Part shown: positions 6,383 to 14,694 of the stretch, piece after piece
Layout of the letters: the number at the start of each line of letters is the position of its first letter
Position numbering within the stretch: the stretch's first letter is position 1
Source of the DNA: Anaerolineae bacterium
GTDB taxonomy: Bacteria > Chloroflexota > Anaerolineae > Aggregatilineales > UBA3940
Direction of reading: 5' to 3'
DNA length: 14,826 nucleotides
Assembly: GCA_016926985.1 (NCBI GenBank)
Contig: JAFGNO010000156.1
Coordinates: forward strand, 1-14,826
Translations under genes and position numbers: made by a program
Notes under the pieces: generated by a model
Told to the model about the DNA's origin: nothing
Database searches by the model: none
The model's input: only the letters and a program-made list of their open reading frames with translations

Positions 6383-7981
6383 GTCTATATCATCATTATG
6401 CTCATTATCGTACAAATTGTCCCGGTTGTAAAGTGAATTCCTGTTCGAGCTGCGCTTGCCGGGGTATACATCCTCCATTCCTGCCTGATCAACAAGTATG
6501 CTGCTTCCAGGTTGTTCCCGGGCAAGCTGCTCCACGATGTCCAGCAGTTCTGCTGACCGGGGCAGGAGGCCGGACTTCAAATGGGAAAATGCCTTGCTGG
6601 CCTGCCGTGCATAGTTCAGGGCCTGATCATAAATATCCATTGCCAGGTACAGGTCGGCAAGATTCAGCCAGAGTATCGCCAGGTCATGCGGGGCAGCAGA
6701 ATCTTTTAACATATTCAGGGCATCAAGGAACAGGTTTTCGGCCTCGTGGTACTTGCCCTGGCGGCGCTTCAGAACGCCCTGCTGTATGTGGATGACGGCC
6801 AAGTTCTGATCATCCCCCAGGACATCAAACAGGCTGGCGGCCTGGGCAAAGCCTTGCTCTGCGCTTCCCCATTCACCCCGGTCTGTGTAGACACCGGCGA
6901 TGCGAGCCAGGCAGTGGGCCTGAAGCAAGTTGTCTTTCAACTGGCGGGCGAGAGCAGTTGCCCGTTCCACTGCCCGCAGGGTTTCATTCCCCTGCCCCAG
7001 CATGCGGTGCGCCTGGCTGAGATTCAACAGGGTAAGCGCGGCATCCATCTGGGTGGAAGGGTCTGACTCGAAAATACGCAGGCTGCGGCGATATATCCGG
7101 ATCGCTTCCTGGGGATTCCCGGTTTGCATATCCAGGTTCGCAATATTGTTTTCAGCCCGTGCTGTACCCACTTCAAAGCTGGCTCGCTGGTACAGGTCGC
7201 GGGCGTTTTCAAAGACCTGACGGGCATTATCCCATTCACCTTTGCCTGCCAGCCAGTTGCCCATCATAATCAACCGGCGGGCTTGTTCAAGCGGCCTTCC
7301 GGCTTTCTCGGCGATGTCAGCCCAGCGATTAAAGGCATCACGTGCTGTTGCGGAGTCTCCCGAATTGCGGGCAACAGCAACCTCCAACTCGGCCGCTTCT
7401 TCATAACCCGGATCAACAGCAAGCGCAGAAATGACTGAAGCCATTGCCAGTTCATTCTGCCCGGACTGCCAGGCGGAATGGGCTTTGGCAAGCTGCCACA
7501 GGGCCTCAAGCTGACCCGGTCGAGCTGTCCTTCTCAGGTCCTTGCGAATCTGGTCGTCAATGGGCAGTCCCAGCCGCTCGATCACTGCCAGCGCCATCTG
7601 TTCCATAAACCGGCTGAAACCGGCGACCGGTGTAGTGGCCTCAAGGGGAACAGGGGGGAGATCGGGGGCGACAACCGACAGGTTAAACCCAAACATCCCA
7701 GCACCCGTATCCAGGATAAAACGCCCGTGTATCAACGCCCGCAGCTTGAAATGAGCCCGCAGCGCATCAGCATGTTCGGGCCTGAGAGGCAGGGCATAAT
7801 TAGCTGAGGAGAGATGGTCCACCAGATCGGTGTAGGCTACCACATCAAACCCGGCGTTTTGAAGGTGATCGCTCAGGAGCCGGCTCAGGAGCAATCCCAT
7901 CCAGCCCTCTTCTTCAGCCTGTCCGAAACCAAGAAAGGGGACAACTGCAAGCCGGTCAGTAAGCGTATGTTGGAGTACCAT
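6374..7981 (-). CDS. TPR-repeat protein with TolB/FlgO-like N-terminal domain
   Basis: The 535-residue product starts with a domain (about 8-140) beginning RLAVVPFLGF and containing paired amphipathic helices and ALIHGRFIL. This is the layout of the TolB-N/FlgO-like 'LAVLPF...LxGxV' domain that often precedes TPRs in bacterial sensor and cyclase proteins. From about 157 to 470 come roughly seven TPR-like units of about 40 residues (for example around 235, 275, 315, 355, 395 and 435), a protein-interaction scaffold. The tail (510-535) is a low-complexity Asn/Asp/Tyr/Arg stretch. No signal peptide, membrane helix, DNA-binding or catalytic domain is visible, so it is probably a cytoplasmic adaptor or a remnant of a larger signalling design. 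I chose the ATG at 7979-7981 because GGGGA lies just upstream. An upstream ATG at 8041 would add 20 residues, overlaps the promoter gap and lacks such support. Confidence 0.85.
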   Translation of the reverse strand: MVLQHTLTDRLAVVPFLGFGQAEEEGWMGLLLSRLLSDHLQNAGFDVVAYTDLVDHLSSANYALPLRPEHADALRAHFKLRALIHGRFILDTGAGMFGFNLSVVAPDLPPVPLEATTPVAGFSRFMEQMALAVIERLGLPIDDQIRKDLRRTARPGQLEALWQLAKAHSAWQSGQNELAMASVISALAVDPGYEEAAELEVAVARNSGDSATARDAFNRWADIAEKAGRPLEQARRLIMMGNWLAGKGEWDNARQVFENARDLYQRASFEVGTARAENNIANLDMQTGNPQEAIRIYRRSLRIFESDPSTQMDAALTLLNLSQAHRMLGQGNETLRAVERATALARQLKDNLLQAHCLARIAGVYTDRGEWGSAEQGFAQAASLFDVLGDDQNLAVIHIQQGVLKRRQGKYHEAENLFLDALNMLKDSAAPHDLAILWLNLADLYLAMDIYDQALNYARQASKAFSHLKSGLLPRSAELLDIVEQLAREQPGSSILVDQAGMEDVYPGKRSSNRNSLYNRDNLYDNEHNDDIDRE

Positions 7982-8086
7982 TCTTTTCCCCGGTGAGAGT
8001 ACTATACAACGATTGTGCCCCAAGAAAAGCGCCCGCGCCAATTCAGCCTGTTCCCAGGAACCCGGCTGGTTGGTTTGTCTTCTCCG

Positions 8087-8095
8087 TGCTATAAA
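8087..8095 (+). promoter_or_regulatory. Possible extended -10 promoter of the glycosyltransferase gene
   Basis: TGCTATAAA at 8087-8095 fits an extended -10 (TGnTATAAT-like). The -35 region is weak (CTGGTT at 8066-8071, 18-base spacing). A start near 8102 gives a leader of about 25 bases carrying the ribosome site AAGGA (8115-8119). On the other strand TATAGT (8001-8006) could serve the divergent TPR gene, but without a good -35. Confidence 0.35.
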
Positions 8096-8126
8096 GTGAG
8101 ACAGCTACCTGTTCAAGGACCAGAAA

Positions 8127-10484
8127 ATGACCGGTTGCACGAAGCCCGAAAACCACCGCCTGTTTCTGCTGATCGCCGTGATACTGCTGCTCTTGGGGTG
8201 TGCGTCACGCATTATCCGGCTGGATTATGCGCCGCTTTACCTTGACGAGGCAACCCATATCATGCGTGCGGCCAATGTCGCCACACAGCATGAGTATTTT
8301 GCCGGCGTGATTGACAACAAAACTCTTCATCCTATTGTCCTTGCGGTTTTCAGGCCGACTGGCCCGGAAGCTCCCTTTGTGGGCCGAATGTTATCCGTGT
8401 TCACGGGTATGGTCAGTCTGGCGGCCTGTGTTGCTATGGTGAAATTACTGGGGAGTCGGACCGGAGGACTTATAGCCGGGCTGGTCTATGCCTTCTTGCC
8501 AATGGCGGTGTTCCACGAGCGGCAGGCGCTAACAGACCCGCTTGTGTCACTTTTCACCACGATGACACTGCTGACCGCTATCCACATGGCCCGCTCTCCC
8601 CGGTGGTGGCACGGGCTGGTGCTTGGCGTTTTTCTTGCCGGCGCCTACCTGACAAAATTATCCTCCCTGCCCTATTTTGCCATCCCATTGATCGGTGCAG
8701 CTCTGCTGGCCCGATCGCAAGATAAGCTGTGGAAAGGATTGCTGTTTTCGGCTACGGGCATTGGTCTGGGAGCCGGTTTGTCCCGGCTGGTGTACTGGAT
8801 TGCCGCCACGAATGGGTACATACCTGCCCAGAACCAGGCTACCATTGACCGTCTACGGCTTCTGAAGCTGGATAACCTGGCTATAAGGCAGGACCTGCTT
8901 CGAGACCTCAGCAGCTTTGCGGGCTTCACCAGGGCTTACCTGGGATGGTTTGTTGTCGTGATTGTCCTTTTCAGTGTGATATTGCTGATTATCAACCGGC
9001 GCAGGCGTGCGATCCTGCTGCTGGTGATCCCGGCGATTGTTTTTCCCGCATTCCAGCTCATGATCAGCACTGACCTGTACACACTCCCGGCCCGGTATTT
9101 CACCTCGATGACAGCGCCTGTGGCTGCCCTGGTGGGGGTGGCGCTGGTTGAGATGGTGGGCTTTCCTCTCTTTCGCAAGCCAATCTGGCGGGTGATTCCC
9201 CACTTTCTCCTGGCTGCCATAGTGATGTCTGGGTTATGGTTCTGTGCCCTGTTGATAGGTGATTTTGACCGGGTGCAACTGGCGGATGGGGATAACTACC
9301 TTTACCGTGAGGGGCTGACTGCCGGGCAGGCATACCGGGCAGCAGCGGATGACCTGCTCAAGTTCTGGCAGGAGTCTGGTGAAGCAACATCCCTGAACAC
9401 ACTGACCCATGGCGGGTATTTCTGGCATATATCGGTGTACCTGGGTGAAGGAGTTGGGGAGCACCTGTGGCTGAAGCCGGAGGATGAATCCCAGAGGGCC
9501 AGGCTGGCTGAGTGGTTATTCCATGGCGAAGCAGTCTACATCATTCGCACAAATTACCCTGGCGATCCCATGCCCGAAAGCCCACATGGCGCGATACTGG
9601 AACAGGTTGGGCGTTATACACACGGGCATACGAGCCTGGATGTGTATCGGGTTACCGGCGCTGAGGGAGAACTTGCCGCGGCTATTTATACGCTGGGAGC
9701 AGCTCCCCCGGAGAGCCTCTCCGGGGCATATAGCTGTCTGGCTGCGGAGATTGCTCCTTCATCTGCAGAGCGTGTTACGGTAGTTGCTCCTCCAAACCAT
9801 CTCCCGATGATCCAATCCTGGGGTGTAGCAAATACGGTCGCGCTGGAGATGGCTGTGTGGCCGCTCGATGCGACCCATGCCGCTGATGCCGTGGACAGGG
9901 TCATCCCGGAAACCGATGGAACGTGGGTTGAAGTTATACAGGTGAACCCGGATGGCATCGACCCGGAACGGTGGATATCCCGGATGCTGCTTACCAGGCT
10001 GTACCGGATCGGGCAGGGATGGTTTGACCAGATCAGCCGGACTACCTATGTGACCGGCCCGACCGATCTGAACTATGAATCCATAAACGCTGAATGGGAG
10101 TCGGTGATCATGCTGCAGCAGGTGGCGCTGGTTGCCCCCACCCCACGCATGGGCGAGGCAATCCGCATGGCATTGATCTGGCAGGTATGCGAGCCGGTAA
10201 TGGACTCGTTCGTGGTCTTCACGCATGTAGTAGACAGCAGTGGGGATCTCGTGGCCCAATATGATTATGTACCTGGGGAGGGCGTGATCCCGATGAATGG
10301 CTGGGAACCGGATCAGGACGTGGAAGAACGGATTGCCATCCTGCTGCCTGCCGGGCTATTGCCGGGCAGTTACGAGATCAGAATCGGCCTGTATTTCCCA
10401 CCTGAAGGACCACGGCTGCGCGTGACCGCAGGAGGGGTAGCCAGCGATTATGTGGTGGCAGGCATAGTAACCATTGAACCCTGA
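8127..10484 (+). CDS. GT39-like (GT-C fold) membrane glycosyltransferase
   Basis: A 785-residue membrane protein of the ArnT/PMT-like class, which moves a sugar from a lipid-phosphate donor to an acceptor on the outer face of the membrane. The N-terminal half (about 11-377) holds roughly ten hydrophobic helices, the first at 11-27. The first outer loop has LYLDEATHIM with the Asp-Glu pair (40-41) typical of GT-C catalytic sites, followed by HERQALTDPL (130-139) and the late PARYFTSMTAP (321-331). The second half (about 380-785) is a large soluble, probably extracytoplasmic, region. Its last part, FVVFTHVVDSSGDLVAQYD to LPAGLLPGSYEIRIGLY, looks like a beta-sandwich. Donor and acceptor cannot be told from sequence. 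Start at 8127 is supported by AAGGA seven bases upstream. It ends directly against the stop of the opposing sbcC-like gene. Confidence 0.85.
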   Translation: MTGCTKPENHRLFLLIAVILLLLGCASRIIRLDYAPLYLDEATHIMRAANVATQHEYFAGVIDNKTLHPIVLAVFRPTGPEAPFVGRMLSVFTGMVSLAACVAMVKLLGSRTGGLIAGLVYAFLPMAVFHERQALTDPLVSLFTTMTLLTAIHMARSPRWWHGLVLGVFLAGAYLTKLSSLPYFAIPLIGAALLARSQDKLWKGLLFSATGIGLGAGLSRLVYWIAATNGYIPAQNQATIDRLRLLKLDNLAIRQDLLRDLSSFAGFTRAYLGWFVVVIVLFSVILLIINRRRRAILLLVIPAIVFPAFQLMISTDLYTLPARYFTSMTAPVAALVGVALVEMVGFPLFRKPIWRVIPHFLLAAIVMSGLWFCALLIGDFDRVQLADGDNYLYREGLTAGQAYRAAADDLLKFWQESGEATSLNTLTHGGYFWHISVYLGEGVGEHLWLKPEDESQRARLAEWLFHGEAVYIIRTNYPGDPMPESPHGAILEQVGRYTHGHTSLDVYRVTGAEGELAAAIYTLGAAPPESLSGAYSCLAAEIAPSSAERVTVVAPPNHLPMIQSWGVANTVALEMAVWPLDATHAADAVDRVIPETDGTWVEVIQVNPDGIDPERWISRMLLTRLYRIGQGWFDQISRTTYVTGPTDLNYESINAEWESVIMLQQVALVAPTPRMGEAIRMALIWQVCEPVMDSFVVFTHVVDSSGDLVAQYDYVPGEGVIPMNGWEPDQDVEERIAILLPAGLLPGSYEIRIGLYFPPEGPRLRVTAGGVASDYVVAGIVTIEP

Positions 10485-13037
10485 TCAGACAATTTCGATC
10501 TGTGATCCTTCAGGGGTTTTGGTAATTTCGATGCGGGCCGGGAAGGCCTCTTTAAGCTCATCAATGTGGGTGATGACAAGAACCAGGTCGAAATCGTCCT
10601 TGATGGCGTTGATTGCCTGAATCAGGCGCTCACGCCCCTGGGTATCCTGGGTGCCAAACCCCTCATCAATGATCAAAGTGCGCAGCTGCGTCCCGGCACG
10701 GCGGGCGAGAAGCCGGGAGAGTGCCAGACGGATGGCAAAATTGACCCGGAATGCCTCTCCCCCACTAAAAGTCTCGTAGTCGCGGGTGCCCAGCTCGTCA
10801 GCAATCAGGATATCCAGTGTCTCACGCGTACCGCCAGTGACCTTTTCACGCTGGGTGTCAAAGCGAATATGCATTCGCCCATCGGTCATTCGCGAGAGTA
10901 TCTCGTTAGCCTCATTCTCTATTTCGGGAATAGCCGCCTCGATCAGCATCGCCGGTACGCCATCTTTGCCAAATGCCAGCCGAAGCTCTTCGCAAACACC
11001 CTGTTCGTCAGCTAACTGTATTCGCCGGGCGGTCAGGCTATCCTGCCTGGCGCGGAGGTCTTCCAGCGATTTCAGCGCCTGCTGTGCAGCACCGACCCCG
11101 TAATGGGCCTGCCGCTCTCTGTCCCGCAGGTTGATGAGGACATTGTCCCAGTGCCCAAGGGCCTCTATCTGCCGATCGCACTCCGATACCTGCTCAATGA
11201 GGGACTCAACGGTCTGCCGATGCTCTGCAATAAAGGCATCTTTGTCAGCGATTTGTTTTTCCAGTTCTGAAAGCCGCTCCTCGGCTTCAGGAAGGGCGAG
11301 CAGAACGTGATTCAGCTCCTGTTTATGGGCCTCAAAGGGGAGGTATTCCTCGCTTGTCGCACGCGCCGCTTTATGGGCCTGCTCATCATAACCCATTTCA
11401 GCCAGCGCCTGCTGGATCTCCTCCAAACCAGATCTCGCATCCTGCGCGTAGTTCTCCGAGGCGATGCACTCGCCGATCTCGTCTATTTCTTTCTGGGTCA
11501 GATTCCATTCTTCCCGGGCTTTTTTTGCCTGTTCCAACTGATTTTCCAACCGGGCAAGAAAAGTTTGCAAAGGTGGGAGTGCGCGCAATTCTGAGTCCAG
11601 CCGGTCTATTTCATGGCGCAGTTCCGCCAGTTCCTGATCAAGCGTGCTTTTTGCCTCCTGGTTGGCGCGGTAAAGCGATGCCTTTTCCTGACCCTCCGAT
11701 GTAAGGCGCTTCAGGAGATCTTCCCGGTGCTGATCGCTCAGTTCCTGCTCGCACAGGGGGCAAACCGGCTCGGGGGCATTTTTAATCTGGGAGTGCTGGT
11801 TATTCAAAGCATCCATCTCTGACTTCAGTGCCCGGTTGGTTGCTTCGAGCTCGGCTCGGTCCTCGCGGAGCATGGACAGCCGGTCGCTATGCCTTTCACG
11901 CTCCTCCCGCAATTCATTCATAGCGGCAATACGCTCGCGGGCCTCCTCAAGCTGGCTGAGTTTGTCCTCGCTCTCGGCTATGGTCTTTTCACGATCGGCC
12001 TGCTGCTGGGTCAGAAGTGTGTAGCGGGATTGGAGCGCCGACCTCTCGGAGTCGATGGTGTTTTGGAATGCGTTGAGCTGATCGCGGAGATGACGCTGCT
12101 CAAGCAGGCGGCTGGCATATTCCTGATCTTCTGCACGAGCCGTGACCAGGATTTCATAGCTCGCCATGATCTCATCCTGCCTGGCGATCAAGGCCTGATA
12201 TTGCTCGACCCGCTCCTGCGCCTGCTCATACCTCCTTGATAGCTGCTCAATCTCCTGAGAATCGCCCCCAATTCGCGTTTGCAGCTGTGCTACCTGAAGA
12301 TTCAGCGAATCGCGCCTGTGCCGGTAGGCTTCAAGCTCTCTGATTTTTGCTTCTGCTTCTTCAACCTGAGAGACAAGGGCCGCCAATTCTTGCTCTGCAT
12401 CGGCCAACTGCTGCTCATAGAGGGCTTCTTTGTCAAGATTCTCGTCAATGCGCGCTAATTCAAGATCGGTTTGCTGAGCTTCAATATCGAGCTGTTTGAG
12501 ACGCTGCTTGACGCGATCTTCATAGCCTGCCCAGGCATTCAGGCCCAGGATTTCGCCCAGGATGGCTTTCCGTTCGCCGGGGGGTTTCTGGGTGAACTCG
12601 TCTGCCCGACCCTGGATCAGTAGGGCGGAGTTGATGAACGTTTCGTAGTTCAGATGGAGCAGCCGGATAATGCGATCCTGCGTGGCCCGTATCGTTGGCT
12701 CAGCAATTGAAAGCCACTCCCCATTGTTATCAACATAGAGGGCCAGCTCACTGCTCCCGCGCCCTTTTCGCGTGCGAAAGCGGGAAACCAGATAGGATGT
12801 GTTATCGATGGCAAAGGTGAGGCGCACCTGCATTTCCTGCTCGCCGGTATGGATCAGATCATCATCCCGGCGGGCGCGGGCTTTTCCCCAGAGCGCCCAG
12901 GTCAGGGCATCGAGCAGCGACGACTTCCCTGCGCCGTTAGCTCCAGTGAGACAGGCCAGATGCAGGCCTGACAGGTTCAGGGGGGCAGGGGTTCGGTAAG
13001 CAAGAAAGTTAGTTAGCTCAAGCCTGACTGGGATCAT
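10485..13037 (-). CDS. sbcC: SbcC/Rad50-type DNA repair ATPase
   Basis: The ATPase partner of the SbcD/Mre11 nuclease, which opens hairpins and processes DNA ends. The 850 residues carry all key parts: Walker A GANGAGKS (32-39), Q-loop in LIQGRADEF (Gln 142), a long two-part coiled coil (about 170-420 and 435-690), the zinc-hook CPLC (426-429) at its tip, ABC signature FSGGE (757-761), Walker B LIIDE (788-792), D-loop GTQD (795-798) and H-loop His 824 in VITHID. The length is closer to archaeal Rad50 (about 880) than to E. coli SbcC (about 1050). The start at 13035-13037 is supported by AAGGA just upstream. No sbcD gene adjoins it: upstream is the phosphofructokinase gene, 113 bases away. RecN or SMC are ruled out by the CxxC hook and the N-terminal MIPVRLELTNFLAY. 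Confidence 0.95.
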   Translation of the reverse strand: MIPVRLELTNFLAYRTPAPLNLSGLHLACLTGANGAGKSSLLDALTWALWGKARARRDDDLIHTGEQEMQVRLTFAIDNTSYLVSRFRTRKGRGSSELALYVDNNGEWLSIAEPTIRATQDRIIRLLHLNYETFINSALLIQGRADEFTQKPPGERKAILGEILGLNAWAGYEDRVKQRLKQLDIEAQQTDLELARIDENLDKEALYEQQLADAEQELAALVSQVEEAEAKIRELEAYRHRRDSLNLQVAQLQTRIGGDSQEIEQLSRRYEQAQERVEQYQALIARQDEIMASYEILVTARAEDQEYASRLLEQRHLRDQLNAFQNTIDSERSALQSRYTLLTQQQADREKTIAESEDKLSQLEEARERIAAMNELREERERHSDRLSMLREDRAELEATNRALKSEMDALNNQHSQIKNAPEPVCPLCEQELSDQHREDLLKRLTSEGQEKASLYRANQEAKSTLDQELAELRHEIDRLDSELRALPPLQTFLARLENQLEQAKKAREEWNLTQKEIDEIGECIASENYAQDARSGLEEIQQALAEMGYDEQAHKAARATSEEYLPFEAHKQELNHVLLALPEAEERLSELEKQIADKDAFIAEHRQTVESLIEQVSECDRQIEALGHWDNVLINLRDRERQAHYGVGAAQQALKSLEDLRARQDSLTARRIQLADEQGVCEELRLAFGKDGVPAMLIEAAIPEIENEANEILSRMTDGRMHIRFDTQREKVTGGTRETLDILIADELGTRDYETFSGGEAFRVNFAIRLALSRLLARRAGTQLRTLIIDEGFGTQDTQGRERLIQAINAIKDDFDLVLVITHIDELKEAFPARIEITKTPEGSQIEIV

Positions 13038-13072
13038 GGTATCCTTTCATTGTGCAACAACAATAGCGCAAA

Positions 13073-13089
13073 CGCCCCGGTGTGGGGCG
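13073..13089 (-). terminator. Possible weak terminator between pfk and sbcC
   Basis: A CGCCCC/GGGGCG hairpin (13073-13078 with 13084-13089, five-base loop) lies 62 bases after the phosphofructokinase stop. On the minus strand it is followed only by TTTGCGC, so the T-run is short. It may weaken but not abolish read-through into sbcC. No good promoter for sbcC is visible in the 113-base gap. Confidence 0.35.
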
Positions 13090-13150
13090 CTTGATTCTAC
13101 CATGGGAGCCGGGCAGCGAGCCAGCCCGATAGAGCAGGTTTTGTTGATGG

Positions 13151-14314
13151 CTAGCTTAAGAACATGGGCATCCCGGCCACATGACGTACTTTGGGCTTGT
13201 AGTTGGCAATGTCGTAAAGCTCACCAACATCAACCTGCTTGCGCCCCTGCATGATCATGCTGATCGGGATATCGGTATATACACCACCGCGCAGCGCAAC
13301 CATACGTCCCCCCTGTCCTTTCAGCACCATATCCATTGCCATATGGGCAAAGTTGAAAGCAACCATCAGGTCGAGCGAATCCGGCGCGCCAGAACGCATC
13401 AGATAGGCAATTTGCTGGTAGATGATGTTTTCGCCGGTGATATCCTTGATTGCCTCCCCGGTGAGCTGCCCTATGCCACCCAACTTGCGATGTCCGTAGG
13501 CATCCCTTTCCCCGGTTTCAATGATAGCCCCTCCCTCCAGGCGAGCACCTTCGGAAATGGTCATCATCGAATAGTTGCTGGGGTTGGTGTTTTTGTCTGC
13601 CAGCAGAAAATTGGCCAGCTTTTCGGGGTCAAATGGGACTTCTGAGATAATGGCCCGGTCAACTCCAGACAGGTAGGCCGCGATCAGGGAAGTCTCACCC
13701 GAGTTGCGCCCAAACAGCTCAATCACGGCAATGCGCTCGTGAGAACCTGTGCTTGTGCGCAGGTTATTGATAAAATCAACGCTCCGGGTCACGGCTGTGC
13801 TGAAGCCAATGCAGTAATCCGTCCCAAAAACATCGTTGTCCATGGTTTTGGGAATGGCCAACACATGCATTCCTTCACGGTGGAGGCGCTCAGCATAACT
13901 GAGCGTATCATCACCACCGATGGCGATTATGGCATCCAGCCCCAGCATTTCGATGACTGATAGCACATGAGTGGTGTGATCAGAGGAACCCTGATCTTCT
14001 GCCCACTCATCAGTTCGCAGATGGAGCGGGATCTCTTTGGAGCGCACGTTGCTGGGGTTTGTCCGGGAGGTGTGAAGAAAGGTTCCACCGGTGCGAGCAA
14101 CTGTCCGGACGACATTTCTGTCCAGCGGGATCACGCATTTTTTATTTTCCGGGCTGTCAATAGGCTCGTCCGTATTGAATTGCAACAATCCGCCCCAACC
14201 CCGTCTGATGCCAACGGCCTGATGCCCTTCTTCAACGGCGCGAACCACAACTGCCTTAATACACGGGTTAAGACCTGGAACGTCGCCCCCACCTGTTAAA
14301 ATACCGATTCTCAT
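13151..14314 (-). CDS. 6-phosphofructokinase, probably pyrophosphate-dependent
   Basis: Phosphorylates fructose 6-phosphate to the 1,6-bisphosphate (glycolysis, cytoplasm). The 387 residues have the PfkA-family pattern: GILTGGGDVPGLN (4-16), GGDDT (133-137), PKTMDND with the catalytic Asp (155-161) and GRNSGE (202-207). Two positions decide the phosphate donor in this family. Where E. coli PfkA has Gly 104 (GGDGS) this protein has Asp 136, and where E. coli has Gly 124 (PGTIDND) it has Lys 156. Asp plus Lys is the known mark of PPi-using enzymes, which run reversibly and so can serve glycolysis and gluconeogenesis. The length exceeds E. coli PfkA (320), with an insertion near 100-113. Start at 14312-14314 has GGAGG (14324-14328). 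An ATP-using member cannot be fully excluded. Confidence 0.9.
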   Translation of the reverse strand: MRIGILTGGGDVPGLNPCIKAVVVRAVEEGHQAVGIRRGWGGLLQFNTDEPIDSPENKKCVIPLDRNVVRTVARTGGTFLHTSRTNPSNVRSKEIPLHLRTDEWAEDQGSSDHTTHVLSVIEMLGLDAIIAIGGDDTLSYAERLHREGMHVLAIPKTMDNDVFGTDYCIGFSTAVTRSVDFINNLRTSTGSHERIAVIELFGRNSGETSLIAAYLSGVDRAIISEVPFDPEKLANFLLADKNTNPSNYSMMTISEGARLEGGAIIETGERDAYGHRKLGGIGQLTGEAIKDITGENIIYQQIAYLMRSGAPDSLDLMVAFNFAHMAMDMVLKGQGGRMVALRGGVYTDIPISMIMQGRKQVDVGELYDIANYKPKVRHVAGMPMFLS

Positions 14315-14349
14315 GGTCTCAGACCTCCAGCAATGCGTAAAGCGCCGGA

Positions 14350-14694
14350 TCCCTTCGACTTCAGGCGAGGGAGGAAGGCGCAGGTAGATAAGGCTTCAGC
14401 CTCAGATAGAAACACCTGTGATATACTGGTGATAAGGTCGAAGGCACTCTGCAAAGCAGAGGTTAACGATTTGTACCTTACCAACTGAGCACAGGGGGTT
14501 GCAGACAGGAAACCTTGCCTGCGTAAAATGTTCAAGGTCAAACCTCCTGGTTTGCACTCGCGCTGTCTTCGGACAGCGGGCCGCAGTCAATCGACCATAC
14601 GTCCCGGACGCGAGGTCTGGTCAACCGGCTGAAAGCCGGTTGGCTCCCGCAGCGCCAGGGACAAGCTGCCGGCTTCCAGCCGGTAGTAGTTGAC
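14350..14694 (+). ncRNA. Candidate structured RNA, resembling an IS200/IS605-type omega-RNA/right end
   Basis: No convincing protein gene lies here, but the stretch is full of stems. A long-range helix pairs 14352-14361 with 14435-14444 (10 pairs, one G-U). It encloses AGGC/GCCT (14391-14402) and an imperfect hairpin (14413-14431). Then come perfect hairpins: 14447-14461 (6 bp, AAA loop), 14501-14522 (8 of 9 pairs, counting one G-U), 14539-14554 (6 bp), 14561-14578 (7 bp with a UUCG tetraloop), 14622-14642 (9 bp, GAA loop) and 14666-14686 (9 pairs, one G-U). Stem extensions by G-U pairs work only in plus-strand RNA, and the C(UUCG)G loop also favours plus. The end, a hairpin followed by TAGTTGAC, is like right ends of TnpB elements. 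No TnpB or IscB frame is present. HEARO-type or an unknown RNA class are alternatives; the family label is inference. Confidence 0.55.

Noticed and set aside
7982..8041. Upstream start for the TPR protein (555 residues)
   Set aside because: The ATG at 7981 has GGGGA just ahead and begins right before the conserved RLAVVPF domain; the extra 20 residues look like leader.
14311..14541. 76-residue minus-strand frame ahead of pfk, and a 64-residue plus-strand frame at 14499-14693
   Set aside because: Both lie in the hairpin cluster, show no domain or ribosome site, and the stems explain the sequence better.
14350..14694. Group I or group II intron, RNase P RNA or tmRNA
   Set aside because: No group I P7 core, no group II domain V (AGC...GTT), no RNase P GAGGAAAGTCC core and no tmRNA ends are visible.
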